Part shown: piece after piece, positions 26,717 to 35,836 of the stretch
Layout of the letters: every line of letters starts with the position of its first letter
Numbering within the stretch: position 1 is the first letter of the stretch
Source of the DNA: Myroides odoratimimus
GTDB taxonomy: Bacteria; Bacteroidota; Bacteroidia; Flavobacteriales; Flavobacteriaceae
Assembly: GCF_030326305.1 (NCBI RefSeq)
Contig: NZ_JACAKB010000006.1
Span: 118,854 to 182,853 of the forward strand
DNA: 64,000 bases
Direction: 5' to 3'
Program-made: the position numbers and the translations under genes
Notes under the pieces: model-generated
Told to the model about the DNA's origin: nothing
Databases searched by the model: none
What the model saw: only the letters and a program-made list of their open reading frames with translations

Positions 26717-29700
26717 ATGGATAAAAAAATAATATCTTTTTTTTCTTCGACACGGTTAATGGCGGTTCTTTTTATAGTTTATGCTGTAGCATTAGCTCTA
26801 GGAACCTTCATCGAAGATCGTTATAACACAACTACTGCCCGTATTTTAATATATAATACTAAATGGTTCGAGTTTATTATGTTTGTTTTCTTGATTAACT
26901 TTATAGGAAATATTAAGAAATACAGACTACTGAGCAAGGAGAAGTGGGCGACATTACTACTGCATGCGGCTTTTATTTTAATTTTATTAGGAGCTTTCAT
27001 TACTCGTTATATTAGTTTCGAGGGAATGATGCCTATTAGAGAAGGGGAGACGGCAGATAGTATTTTTTCTGATAAAACTTTCCTTACTGTTATGACAGAT
27101 GGTGAGTATGAAGGGGAACAACGTAGACGTACGTATGAGAGACCAATATTATTCTCTCCTGTGACGAATAATCACTTTAAAGTAAGAGAAGACTTTAATG
27201 GTATCGATTACGAGATAGAGTATAAAGATTTTATCATGGGAGCTACTGAGGCAATAGCAGAAGATCCTAATGGAAAAATGTTCTTAAAATTAGTAGAGTC
27301 TGGTGATGGAGATCGTCATGAACATTTCTTAGAAGAAGGAAAAGTTGTGAGTATCCACAATGTATTATTCTCATTGAATAAGCCTACTGATGGAGCAATC
27401 AATATCACAAAAGAAGGGGATGAGTTCTTTTTAGATACACCTTTTGGAGGAACGTATATGGTGATGGCAACACAGGCGACAGGTGATGTAGTAGCTGGTA
27501 CAAAAGCTCCTCTGAACTTTAGATCATTATATAATATGGCAGGAACACAGTTCGTTATTCCAGAAATGCCTATTAAAGGAAAGATGGTTCTAGAGTCTGA
27601 TGGTGACTTTAAGAATAAAAGAAATACGGATGCTTTAGTTCTTACTGTTCGTTCTCAAGGAAAAGAGGAGGAAGTAACGCTAATGGGTAAAGCAGGAAGA
27701 ATGGGAGAACCTCAGTCATTTAAACTAGGTGACTTAGAGTTTACGATGATGTATGGTAGTAAAGTGTATACTACACCGTTCCAAATCAAGTTAAATAAAT
27801 TCATTGCTGAGAAATATCCTGGTACAGAGAGTAGCTATGCTTCATTCGAAAGTCAGGTGACTGTATTAGACGGAGCAGAGAACTTCGATGCACGTATCTA
27901 TATGAACAATATTCTAGATTATAAAGGATACCGATTCTTCCAGGCAGAGTTCGATAGAGATGAGAAAGGAACTATCCTATCTGTGAACCATGACTTCTGG
28001 GGAACGTGGATTACTTATATAGGGTACTTCTTACTATATGTAGGATTAATAGTAATCTTATTCGATAAGAATACAAGATTTGGTGATTTGAAACGAAAAT
28101 TAGATAAAGTTAGAGAGAAGAAAGCTTCTATACTTACGATGTTGTTCTTGTTCTTATCAGTAGGAGCATTCGCACAACATAATCACGAGACACCTACACG
28201 TCCTAATCAGGTAGTGATAGATTCGCTGATCAAGAGTACTGCTGTAGATAAAGAACATGCAGCAAGATTCGGAGAATTGGTTATTCAGGACTTTGGTGGT
28301 CGTATGAAACCAGTGAATACTTTTGCTTCAGAATTATTGCGTAAAGTATATAAAGGAGAAAACTATAAAGGATTAAATCCTGATCAGGTGTTTCTATCGA
28401 TGACTCAGTTCACAGTAGCTCAACAATTACAAGGAGCACCTAACTACTGGTATTATGCAGAATTGATAAAACTACCTAGAGGGAATGATAAAATACTAGA
28501 GGCATTAAAGCTGCCTAAAGGTGCTAAGTATGCGGCGTTTATTGATTTCTTTGATGAAAATGGTAATTATAGATTAGCAAAAGTAGTAGAAGATGCTAAT
28601 CACTCTGCTGTTAAAAATCAGTTTGAGAAAGACTATTTAGATTTGGATTCTAAGATGGCTCTATTGAATGCAGCATTCACTACACGTAGCCTTACGATAT
28701 TCCCTATACCTGGTCACGATAATGATAAATGGGTATCTCCATTAGAATTAAACGAGGCTGGTCTTAAAGGAATGGATTCTACATTCACGAAGAGCATATT
28801 GCCTAGAATGTATGTTCCAGCGTTATTTGAGGCAAAACAATCAGGGGACTATGCGAAGGCAGATGAGTTCTTACAGAGTATTAAAACGTATCAGAATGCT
28901 TATGGTAAAACTGTAATACCTTCTGAGAAAAAGATTCATTTCGAAATCCAATATAATAAGTACGATATATTTAAGACACTATATAGTTACTATATGTTAG
29001 CTGCTGTGTTCTTATTCATCTTCATTATATCAGAGATATTAAAACCAAGACGTATTAATAAGACGATGATAAAAATTGGTAGCTGGGCTACAGTCTTATT
29101 ATTCGGTATCCATACATTAGGATTAGCTGTGAGATGGTATGTATCAGGGCACGCTCCATGGAGTGATGCGTATGAGTCAGTTATCTACGTGGCATGGGCA
29201 ACTACATTATTTGGGTTGATTTTTGGGCGTAAGTCTGAGTTAACAATTGCTTCAACAGCATTCGTGGCCGCTATAGTATTATGGGGAGCACATCTAAACT
29301 TTATGGATCCTGCGATTGGTAATTTACAACCAGTATTGAATTCATATTGGCTGATTATCCACGTAGCAGTTATCGTAGGTAGTTATGGTCCATTCACATT
29401 AGGTATGATATTAGGAATAGTGACTCTATTCTTAATGATTCTTACCAATGATAAGAATAAGAAGAAAATGGATCTTAATATTAAGGAGTTGACTTATATT
29501 AATGAGATGACATTAACGGTAGGTCTAGTTCTATTAACTATTGGTAACTTCTTAGGAGGTCAATGGGCTAATGAGAGCTGGGGACGCTACTGGGGATGGG
29601 ATCCTAAAGAGACATGGGCATTAATTAGTATTATGATTTATGCTTTTGTGATCCATGCCAGATTAGTGCCTGCTATGCGAGGTACATGGTTATATAATGT

Positions 29701-29890
29701 ATTCAGTGTAGTAGCGTATTATTCAATTATGATGACTTACTTCGGTGTTAACTTCTACTTAAGTGGATTACACTCTTATGCATCAGGAGATAAAGTGATC
29801 ACACCTACTGCTGTATGGTGGTCATTAGGATTTGTGATAGTATTAAGTGTCTTCTCTTATATTAAATATAAAAAGTACTTGAAGAAATAG
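26717..29890 (+). CDS. ccsBA: Fused cytochrome c biogenesis protein CcsBA (ResB-CcsA)
   Basis: A 1057-residue fusion of the two subunits of system II haem lyase, which exports haem and attaches it to periplasmic c-type cytochromes. The N-terminal ResB/CcsB part (about 1-470) has membrane segments near 12-30, 50-65, 78-98 and 435-450, with a periplasmic domain between. An internal hydrophobic segment ending SVGAFAQ (about 478-490) introduces a second extracytoplasmic domain (about 490-750). The C-terminal CcsA part (about 755-1057) is multi-membrane and holds the WWD haem motif WGRYWGWDPKETWA (about 954-967) and conserved His in HTLGLAVRW and SGLHSY. Fused forms are common in Bacteroidota. The gene stands alone with its own terminator. 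Confidence 0.93.
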   Translation: MDKKIISFFSSTRLMAVLFIVYAVALALGTFIEDRYNTTTARILIYNTKWFEFIMFVFLINFIGNIKKYRLLSKEKWATLLLHAAFILILLGAFITRYISFEGMMPIREGETADSIFSDKTFLTVMTDGEYEGEQRRRTYERPILFSPVTNNHFKVREDFNGIDYEIEYKDFIMGATEAIAEDPNGKMFLKLVESGDGDRHEHFLEEGKVVSIHNVLFSLNKPTDGAINITKEGDEFFLDTPFGGTYMVMATQATGDVVAGTKAPLNFRSLYNMAGTQFVIPEMPIKGKMVLESDGDFKNKRNTDALVLTVRSQGKEEEVTLMGKAGRMGEPQSFKLGDLEFTMMYGSKVYTTPFQIKLNKFIAEKYPGTESSYASFESQVTVLDGAENFDARIYMNNILDYKGYRFFQAEFDRDEKGTILSVNHDFWGTWITYIGYFLLYVGLIVILFDKNTRFGDLKRKLDKVREKKASILTMLFLFLSVGAFAQHNHETPTRPNQVVIDSLIKSTAVDKEHAARFGELVIQDFGGRMKPVNTFASELLRKVYKGENYKGLNPDQVFLSMTQFTVAQQLQGAPNYWYYAELIKLPRGNDKILEALKLPKGAKYAAFIDFFDENGNYRLAKVVEDANHSAVKNQFEKDYLDLDSKMALLNAAFTTRSLTIFPIPGHDNDKWVSPLELNEAGLKGMDSTFTKSILPRMYVPALFEAKQSGDYAKADEFLQSIKTYQNAYGKTVIPSEKKIHFEIQYNKYDIFKTLYSYYMLAAVFLFIFIISEILKPRRINKTMIKIGSWATVLLFGIHTLGLAVRWYVSGHAPWSDAYESVIYVAWATTLFGLIFGRKSELTIASTAFVAAIVLWGAHLNFMDPAIGNLQPVLNSYWLIIHVAVIVGSYGPFTLGMILGIVTLFLMILTNDKNKKKMDLNIKELTYINEMTLTVGLVLLTIGNFLGGQWANESWGRYWGWDPKETWALISIMIYAFVIHARLVPAMRGTWLYNVFSVVAYYSIMMTYFGVNFYLSGLHSYASGDKVITPTAVWWSLGFVIVLSVFSYIKYKKYLKK

Positions 29891-29914
29891 TATTCTCTAA
29901 GTAGAATATAATCT

Positions 29915-29951
29915 AAAGCCCAGCTTCTTTTAGAAGCTGGGCTTTTTTTGT
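29915..29951 (+). terminator. Terminator of ccsBA
   Basis: AAAGCCCAGCTTCT (29915-29928) pairs with AGAAGCTGGGCTTT (29932-29945), 14 bp with a TTT loop, then a T-run. Confidence 0.92.
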
Positions 29952-30277
29952 TTTTATATCTGATTCAAGAGTAGAATTGTGATATAGAAGGAGAAACTAC
30001 GATATGTATTACATATTATATAGGTATAATTAACTATATTGTGAATAGTTTCTTTATTTTAGAAAAATTAGTGTTTTAATTTTCTTAAAAAATATAATTT
30101 TCTGTTTAATGTGGTTTTTAAAGGTGAAATATTTAAAATGTTTAGTTTTGTTTTGTGTTTTATATACATCTTTTCTGAGTAAAATTTAAATATATATACA
30201 AAAACTTCTCTTGTTGTAGTATATTTTCTAAATAAGGTTAAATTGTGTGAGTAATAATCAAATTTTAACATTTGATG

Positions 30278-30305
30278 TTTGTTAAGTCGTTTTTTTATAA
30301 CTTTG
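30278..30305 (+). promoter_or_regulatory. Strong flavobacterial promoter of the second surface locus
   Basis: TTTG (30278-30281) and TAACTTTG (30298-30305) match both halves of the TTTG / TAnnTTTG consensus; TTG to TA is 19 bases, the preferred distance. The transcript would start near 30311, leaving a leader of about 130 bases before the ATG at 30439. The rest of the gap 29952-30438 is AT-rich and shows no gene. Confidence 0.75.
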
Positions 30306-30438
30306 TAGTACAAACTGTTTAAGATTTTAGGTTAAAGCTTATTGTCTATATAGGATGTTATGATTTGATTAACGATTTGGGGAAAATGTGATCACTTCAG
30401 ATTAATTAGTAAAATATTTTAAATAAATTTTTTTAAAC

Positions 30439-32151
30439 ATGAAAAAGAAAATTACTACTCTGTTTTTGTTAGCTCTAGGAGCTGGTATGTATGCACAGAC
30501 TCCTGATCCTATTGGTATGGGGGTTGGTACTGCATTAGTACCTAATAAAAGTGCAATATTAGATATTGCTGCGAGTAAGAAAGGGGTCTTGATTCCTAGA
30601 GTTGCTTTAAATGATGTTAAAGTATTTGGTTTAGAAGGGGATTCTAAAACTGAAAGTATGTTGGTCTTTAATGATAAAGGTACTGCTGCAAAAGGATTCT
30701 ATTATTGGACTAATAATACTACGACTCCTGCAGAAAGTAAATGGGAACTTATTACTTCTGAATCTGTATTAAATCAAAAAATAGATGAACTTAAGAATTA
30801 TGTTGATACAGAAATAAAAAAGATAACTAATATAGTAGATGGTGCTAACCTAAGTTATTTAGTTGCTTTTAATCCTACTGGAGGAGCAAATGGTAAAGGA
30901 GAGTTTTCTTATTTAGTTCCTGATGGTAGCGGAGGGTATACTCAAAAAGCAATTACATTTGCTGAGTTAATCGCCTTATCTGAGACTAAAACTTTTATGA
31001 AAGCAGAGATGCATAAAATAAAAGATCCAAATGATGAAACTGGTAAAACTGAAGTTGAAGTAGTAAAAGCTTATTACTATTTCAATGAAGATGCAGTTAA
31101 CGCCTGGTTAATTGCTGGAAATGATATTAAAGATATTAATGACCCAGTTAAGGGGATTCCTTTTACTTCAGGATTTAAAATCGACGTAGTAGGTACTGTA
31201 AGTTCTAACTTAGAACAAGTATTTAATGATAATCGTAAGTTTATTGATAAATTTATTACTAAATCTGAAGGGAATGTTTTTGCTGAAGTAGTTAATAATG
31301 AAGTTAAGTTATACTATATTGACAAAACTAATGGTAAAACTGAAGTGAATTTCAATACTTTAGAAACAAAAACTAATATTCAGAAAACGATTGTTGACGC
31401 TTCTGGGAAAGAGGGAACTTATACAGATGCTACATTAGGAACTCTTAAAGAAGGTCAAATACTATTTAAATACAAATCTGAAGAATTAGATGCTAATCAG
31501 CAGCCTGTAAATTATTATTTAAATATTACAGAAGAGGTTAAAAATTCATTTAATCATCAAGATATCAAAGACGAGTTAAATAGATATTTGACTCAAGGAG
31601 GTAATGTTTACTATGGTGAAATCACTACAGGTGATGGTAAATTCGTGTTATATCATTTAATTGATAATGGTGATGGAACATTTACAAAAAAACCAATTGA
31701 TATTAGTGAAAACATAATCGAAACGATTAAAACTAATGATAAAGTAACAGAGTTAATCAAGGAAAAAACAAAAGAAATCGTTGAGAACAATGTAACAACA
31801 GAAACAGGAGAAGTTATCGGTGGGTTTAAAGTATTTAAAACTATTGTAAGCGCATCTGTTGTACAAGGTGAAACTAGTGATGGAACTAAAGTTGATTATA
31901 ATACGACATTTAGTGAGTCAATTAAATTAGAAAAATTTAGTTGATTATTGAACGTTGAGATTTTAGATGATAAAGGACAAGTAGTGTTGACAACTGTCAC
32001 AGATGTTAAAGCAGGTAGTGCTGATCAAGGTAAAACACCTGTTGAGTTTAGATTTGGTGTTGGTAAAATGTATGCTCCATTAGCTTCAGGTAAACAATAT
32101 GATGTGATCTTAAGATATATATCTGATGAGAAATTTACACCTACTAAATAG
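30439..32151 (+). pseudogene. VGIGT/PRVAL surface protein gene with in-frame stop
   Basis: The first frame gives 501 residues, signal peptide MKKKITTLFLLALGAGMYAQ and the family module (GMGVGTALVPNKSAILDIAA, KGVLIPRVAL, GFYYW), and ends at TGA 31942-31944. The same frame stays open for 69 more codons to TAA at 32149-32151, and those codons encode the missing C-terminal domain (VEILDDKGQVVLTTVTDVKA ... FRFGVGKMYAPL). Compared with the intact neighbour at 32193, EKFS-stop-LL aligns with DKFGRLL, so an Arg codon (AGA or CGA) has become TGA. Full length would be 570 residues, close to the neighbour's 574. Either the gene is recently broken, or the short form is tolerated, or the base is a sequencing error. 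Confidence 0.8.
30679..31760 (+). repeat. Direct repeat copy 1, about 1,082 bp
   Basis: By eye this stretch is the same base for base as 32424-33505 (offset 1745). It begins at GGTACTGCTGCAAAAGG and ends at AGAGTTAATCAA. Flanking coding sequence diverges sharply on both sides. Confidence 0.85.
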
Positions 32152-32192
32152 TCCTAAATAATTTAAAAAAATAACTTTAATAAGAAATTATA

Positions 32193-33917
32193 ATGAAAAA
32201 ACAAATATATACAGTATTAGCATTAGCATTATGTTTAGGTGCTTTTGCTCAAGAGAAACCAGGAGTAGGTATCAATACAAAAAGAGTAGATAAAAGTGCT
32301 ATTCTAGACGTTGTGGCTGAAAAAAAAGGGGTTTTAATTCCTAGAATTGCTTTAAATGATGTGACTGTTTTCGGTTTAGATGGTGATTCTAAAAAAGAAA
32401 GTATGTTAGTTTACAATGAAAATGGTACTGCTGCAAAAGGATTCTATTATTGGACTAATAATACTACGACTCCTGCAGAAAGTAAATGGGAACTTATTAC
32501 TTCTGAATCTGTATTAAATCAAAAAATAGATGAACTTAAGAATTATGTTGATACAGAAATAAAAAAGATAACTAATATAGTAGATGGTGCTAACCTAAGT
32601 TATTTAGTTGCTTTTAATCCTACTGGAGGAGCAAATGGTAAAGGAGAGTTTTCTTATTTAGTTCCTGATGGTAGCGGAGGGTATACTCAAAAAGCAATTA
32701 CATTTGCTGAGTTAATCGCCTTATCTGAGACTAAAACTTTTATGAAAGCAGAGATGCATAAAATAAAAGATCCAAATGATGAAACTGGTAAAACTGAAGT
32801 TGAAGTAGTAAAAGCTTATTACTATTTCAATGAAGATGCAGTTAACGCCTGGTTAATTGCTGGAAATGATATTAAAGATATTAATGACCCAGTTAAGGGG
32901 ATTCCTTTTACTTCAGGATTTAAAATCGACGTAGTAGGTACTGTAAGTTCTAACTTAGAACAAGTATTTAATGATAATCGTAAGTTTATTGATAAATTTA
33001 TTACTAAATCTGAAGGGAATGTTTTTGCTGAAGTAGTTAATAATGAAGTTAAGTTATACTATATTGACAAAACTAATGGTAAAACTGAAGTGAATTTCAA
33101 TACTTTAGAAACAAAAACTAATATTCAGAAAACGATTGTTGACGCTTCTGGGAAAGAGGGAACTTATACAGATGCTACATTAGGAACTCTTAAAGAAGGT
33201 CAAATACTATTTAAATACAAATCTGAAGAATTAGATGCTAATCAGCAGCCTGTAAATTATTATTTAAATATTACAGAAGAGGTTAAAAATTCATTTAATC
33301 ATCAAGATATCAAAGACGAGTTAAATAGATATTTGACTCAAGGAGGTAATGTTTACTATGGTGAAATCACTACAGGTGATGGTAAATTCGTGTTATATCA
33401 TTTAATTGATAATGGTGATGGAACATTTACAAAAAAACCAATTGATATTAGTGAAAACATAATCGAAACGATTAAAACTAATGATAAAGTAACAGAGTTA
33501 ATCAATGAGAAAACAAAAGTTGTAGTGACTACAGAAACTAATGTACCTACTGGGGAAGTTATCAATGGATATACTGTATATAAAGGTACTGCAGAGATAC
33601 TTGTTAACCATGCGGATGGTTATGATTCTGAATTAGCTGCTAATACTTATGTAGTTACTAAACCAATGAAATTTGTAGTAGATGACGCAACTAAGAAAGG
33701 TTCTTGGGTTGAGAATAAAGCTGATAAATTTGGTAGATTACTTAAAGCATCAGTATTAGATAAAAATGGACAAGTATTATTCACTACAGTTACAGATGTA
33801 ACTTCACCTGGTGATAATCAATTTAGATTTGCTTTTGGTGTTGGAAACAGTTATTATCCATTACCTAATGATAAATATGAGGTTGTTTTTGAATATCTTG
33901 GGGCAACAAAACAATAA
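32193..33917 (+). CDS. VGIGT/PRVAL family surface protein, intact copy
   Basis: A 574-residue exported protein with signal peptide (MKKQIYTVLALALCLGAFAQ) and N-terminal module VGINTKRVDKSAILDVVAEKK, KGVLIPRIAL, GFYYW. Phrases seen in its relatives recur: LVAFNPTGG, the ETKTFMKAEMHKI segment, GGNVYYGEITTGDGK and LETKTNIQKT. The C-terminal beta domain (about 485-574) ends FAFGVGNSYYPLPNDKYEVV. Residues about 78-438 are identical to the broken neighbour upstream, while the signal peptide, the first module and the C-terminal domain differ. That points to gene conversion or recent duplication with divergent ends. Function unknown. Surface exposure is inferred from the family. Confidence 0.78.
   Translation: MKKQIYTVLALALCLGAFAQEKPGVGINTKRVDKSAILDVVAEKKGVLIPRIALNDVTVFGLDGDSKKESMLVYNENGTAAKGFYYWTNNTTTPAESKWELITSESVLNQKIDELKNYVDTEIKKITNIVDGANLSYLVAFNPTGGANGKGEFSYLVPDGSGGYTQKAITFAELIALSETKTFMKAEMHKIKDPNDETGKTEVEVVKAYYYFNEDAVNAWLIAGNDIKDINDPVKGIPFTSGFKIDVVGTVSSNLEQVFNDNRKFIDKFITKSEGNVFAEVVNNEVKLYYIDKTNGKTEVNFNTLETKTNIQKTIVDASGKEGTYTDATLGTLKEGQILFKYKSEELDANQQPVNYYLNITEEVKNSFNHQDIKDELNRYLTQGGNVYYGEITTGDGKFVLYHLIDNGDGTFTKKPIDISENIIETIKTNDKVTELINEKTKVVVTTETNVPTGEVINGYTVYKGTAEILVNHADGYDSELAANTYVVTKPMKFVVDDATKKGSWVENKADKFGRLLKASVLDKNGQVLFTTVTDVTSPGDNQFRFAFGVGNSYYPLPNDKYEVVFEYLGATKQ
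32424..33505 (+). repeat. Direct repeat copy 2, about 1,082 bp
   Basis: Second copy of 30679-31760. The two copies are in direct orientation, separated by 663 bp. Recombination between them would delete 1,745 bp and leave one full-length chimeric gene with the intact C-terminus. Confidence 0.85.
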
Positions 33918-33935
33918 TAAAAAAAGTTAAGCACT

Positions 33936-35252
33936 ATGAGAAAGTATTTAATAGCATGTGCTGCTCTATTTGGTATGTCCTATATAGGACATGCCCAAGT
34001 AGGGGTTGGTACACTAAGTCCTTCTGAGAGTACTGTCTTAGACATACACGCTAAGGATAGAGGGGGGCTTTTTCCAAGAGTTCATTTAAAAGATTTGAAT
34101 GAATTAGATCCTGTTATTGGAAAAAAAGGAGACTTAAAGATTAAAGGATTAGTTGTATTTAATATTAATCCTAATCCTAATTTACAAGATAAAGATCTTG
34201 CTGGAAAATCTGAAGGGTTTTATGTGTGGTCTGGTACATCTTGGGATAGATTAACAACACGAAGTGAAATTTTAAAGCTAATTGGAGATAACAATAGTAA
34301 TCAATCTCTAGAAGAAATTTGGGCGGTCATTAATCAACTTATTAATCAAACTAAACCTGGAGAATCTTTGAAAGGAACTTCTGTCGTGTTGTATGATTTT
34401 GATAAAGAGCAATTTTATACATTAGTTAAAGATGATAAAGATAACGTTGTTAGTTCTGAGGTTGTTGACTTAACGAATGTAATCCAAAAGGCAGAAACAA
34501 AATCTTTAATTAATAGAGGAGAAGTTATTGCTGATGGGCAAAAACCAGAATTAGTTAAATCTTTAAATTATGACCAGACAAAGTTGAAGAAAGGTCAGAT
34601 TTTTTATGAGTATTTAGGAGAAGAGAGAGATAAAGATGGAAAGCAAATTCCTTTTTATCTTGATATAACTGGAGATGTTAAGAAAACCATTACTAATAAT
34701 CAAGAGGTACAACAAATTTTTGAAGAAACAGTAAATAAGTTTTTGACAGAAGGAGGTAATGTATTTTATGGTGATCATGATGAAGATGGAAATGCTGTTA
34801 CTGAAGATGTTTTATATTCTTATGTAATCAATAATACGACAGGTAAGAGAGAAAAAAAGATTATTAATATAACAGAAACGCTTCGTGAAATATTAAAGAA
34901 TGAAAACTTTATAAAAGAACTTAAAGAAGCTGTTAGTTATAATATTAGTAGTGCCATTACACAAACAAATATTAAGTATGAAGGTAAAGTAGTTAATGTG
35001 TTTTCAAGCACAGCAACTGTTAACTCTCTAGACGCTGAGGTTGTTGGTGTAGAATTTCCTGATGAAGTAGGTATTAAAGCACTTAACATTTTTGATATCA
35101 AATTGTATAGTTTAGAAGGAAAATTGATAACTGTAGGTATTACAGATATTAAGTATGATGGAGGGTTACTAGATTTTTCTTTAGGTAGTGGAGGGTTATA
35201 TACACCAATTACTGCTGGTTCATACAAGGTAGTTGTTCAGTTTACAAAGTAA
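33936..35252 (+). CDS. VGIGT/PRVAL family surface protein, third member of the locus
   Basis: A 438-residue exported protein with signal peptide (ending IGHAQ), then VGVGTLSPSESTVLDIHAKD, GGLFPRVHL and FYVWSGTSWDRL. Later phrases match the neighbours (GQIFYEYLGEERDKDG, GGNVFYGDHDEDGN, which also resembles GGNVYFGDHDNDA in the 711-residue protein at 17634). The C-terminal beta domain ends FSLGSGGLYTPITAGSYKVVVQF. The sequence is clearly diverged from the two upstream copies, so it was not part of the recent homogenisation. It lies 18 bases after the previous gene and before a terminator, in the same operon. Confidence 0.78.
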   Translation: MRKYLIACAALFGMSYIGHAQVGVGTLSPSESTVLDIHAKDRGGLFPRVHLKDLNELDPVIGKKGDLKIKGLVVFNINPNPNLQDKDLAGKSEGFYVWSGTSWDRLTTRSEILKLIGDNNSNQSLEEIWAVINQLINQTKPGESLKGTSVVLYDFDKEQFYTLVKDDKDNVVSSEVVDLTNVIQKAETKSLINRGEVIADGQKPELVKSLNYDQTKLKKGQIFYEYLGEERDKDGKQIPFYLDITGDVKKTITNNQEVQQIFEETVNKFLTEGGNVFYGDHDEDGNAVTEDVLYSYVINNTTGKREKKIINITETLREILKNENFIKELKEAVSYNISSAITQTNIKYEGKVVNVFSSTATVNSLDAEVVGVEFPDEVGIKALNIFDIKLYSLEGKLITVGITDIKYDGGLLDFSLGSGGLYTPITAGSYKVVVQFTK

Positions 35253-35274
35253 AACTTATAACAAAGAGTAGTAA

Positions 35275-35310
35275 AAAGCCTCTAGACATTGTCTAAAGGC
35301 TTTCTCTTTT
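35275..35310 (+). terminator. Terminator of the second surface locus
   Basis: AAAGCCT-C-TAGAC (35275-35287) pairs with GTCTA-A-AGGCTTT (35291-35303), one mismatch, ATT loop, then a T-rich tail. Confidence 0.85.
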
Positions 35311-35314
35311 AAAT

Positions 35315-35351
35315 AAAAAAGGTCTCAAAAATATTTTTTGAGACCTTTTTT
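35315..35351. terminator. Bidirectional terminator
   Basis: An A-run followed by GGTCTCAAAAA pairs with TTTTTGAGACC followed by a T-run, so it works on both strands. It mainly ends the minus-strand lipoprotein gene at 35355. Confidence 0.85.
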
Positions 35352-35354
35352 ATG

Positions 35355-35777
35355 TTATTTAACTTGGTAAGTACCTATCGGTGTTATGTAGTTTTTATAG
35401 ATGAAGTCTACTCTTCCATTACCTGCATCTTTAGGGATTTCAAAGTGTACTTCTGTTGGTGTTACTTTGAAAATATATGCAGGAGTTGGTGTGTCTGATG
35501 CTCCAGGTTGTAATGCACGAGTTCCTTTTTCAGCATTTGTTTTTTTACTTGGTAATTTTTTAGTAAAATTGATTGTGTATTCTCCAGCTTTACTTTCATC
35601 AAAACCTTTTCCTTTTAAAATAGCTGTATCCCCAGGTTGTTTATTTGAGAAATCAACATTGTTTATTTGCTCAGGGTATCCTGTAGGTTTTGGGTCATTC
35701 TTACTATTGTCATCACTAGAACAGCTTACAACGCTCAAAGAGATTGAGGTAATAAGGAATAAAAAAAGTTTTTTCAT
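35355..35777 (-). CDS. Small lipoprotein of unknown function
   Basis: A 140-residue predicted lipoprotein: MKKLFLFLITSISLSVVSCS has a lipobox ending at C19, followed by a Ser/Asp-rich linker typical of flavobacterial lipoproteins. The remainder (about 30-140) has an IPT/TIG-like flavour: INNVDFSNKQPGDTAILKGKGF, then VTPTEVHFEIPKDAGNGRVDFIYKN, similar to domains that bind outside the cell. I do not recognise a specific family. It faces the surface locus and shares the terminator region with it. Confidence 0.7.
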   Translation of the reverse strand: MKKLFLFLITSISLSVVSCSSDDNSKNDPKPTGYPEQINNVDFSNKQPGDTAILKGKGFDESKAGEYTINFTKKLPSKKTNAEKGTRALQPGASDTPTPAYIFKVTPTEVHFEIPKDAGNGRVDFIYKNYITPIGTYQVK

Positions 35778-35836
35778 AAAATTGATTAGTTAATTGTTTA
35801 GAACTCTAAAGTAGTACCTTTTTTAATTCTAACAAA

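Noticed and set aside
30068-30313. Minus-strand frame of 81 codons in the gap before the second surface locus
   Set aside because: Lys/Tyr/Phe-rich, typical of AT-rich noncoding DNA, and it covers the strong plus-strand promoter at 30278-30305.
31948-32151. Separate 67-residue gene starting at TTG
   Set aside because: It is in the same frame as the 501-residue protein upstream and encodes the missing C-terminal domain, so it is the tail of one gene broken by TGA.
35401-35793. Plus-strand frame of 130 codons opposite the lipoprotein gene at 35355
   Set aside because: The minus-strand lipoprotein has a clean lipobox and terminator; the plus frame is its shadow.
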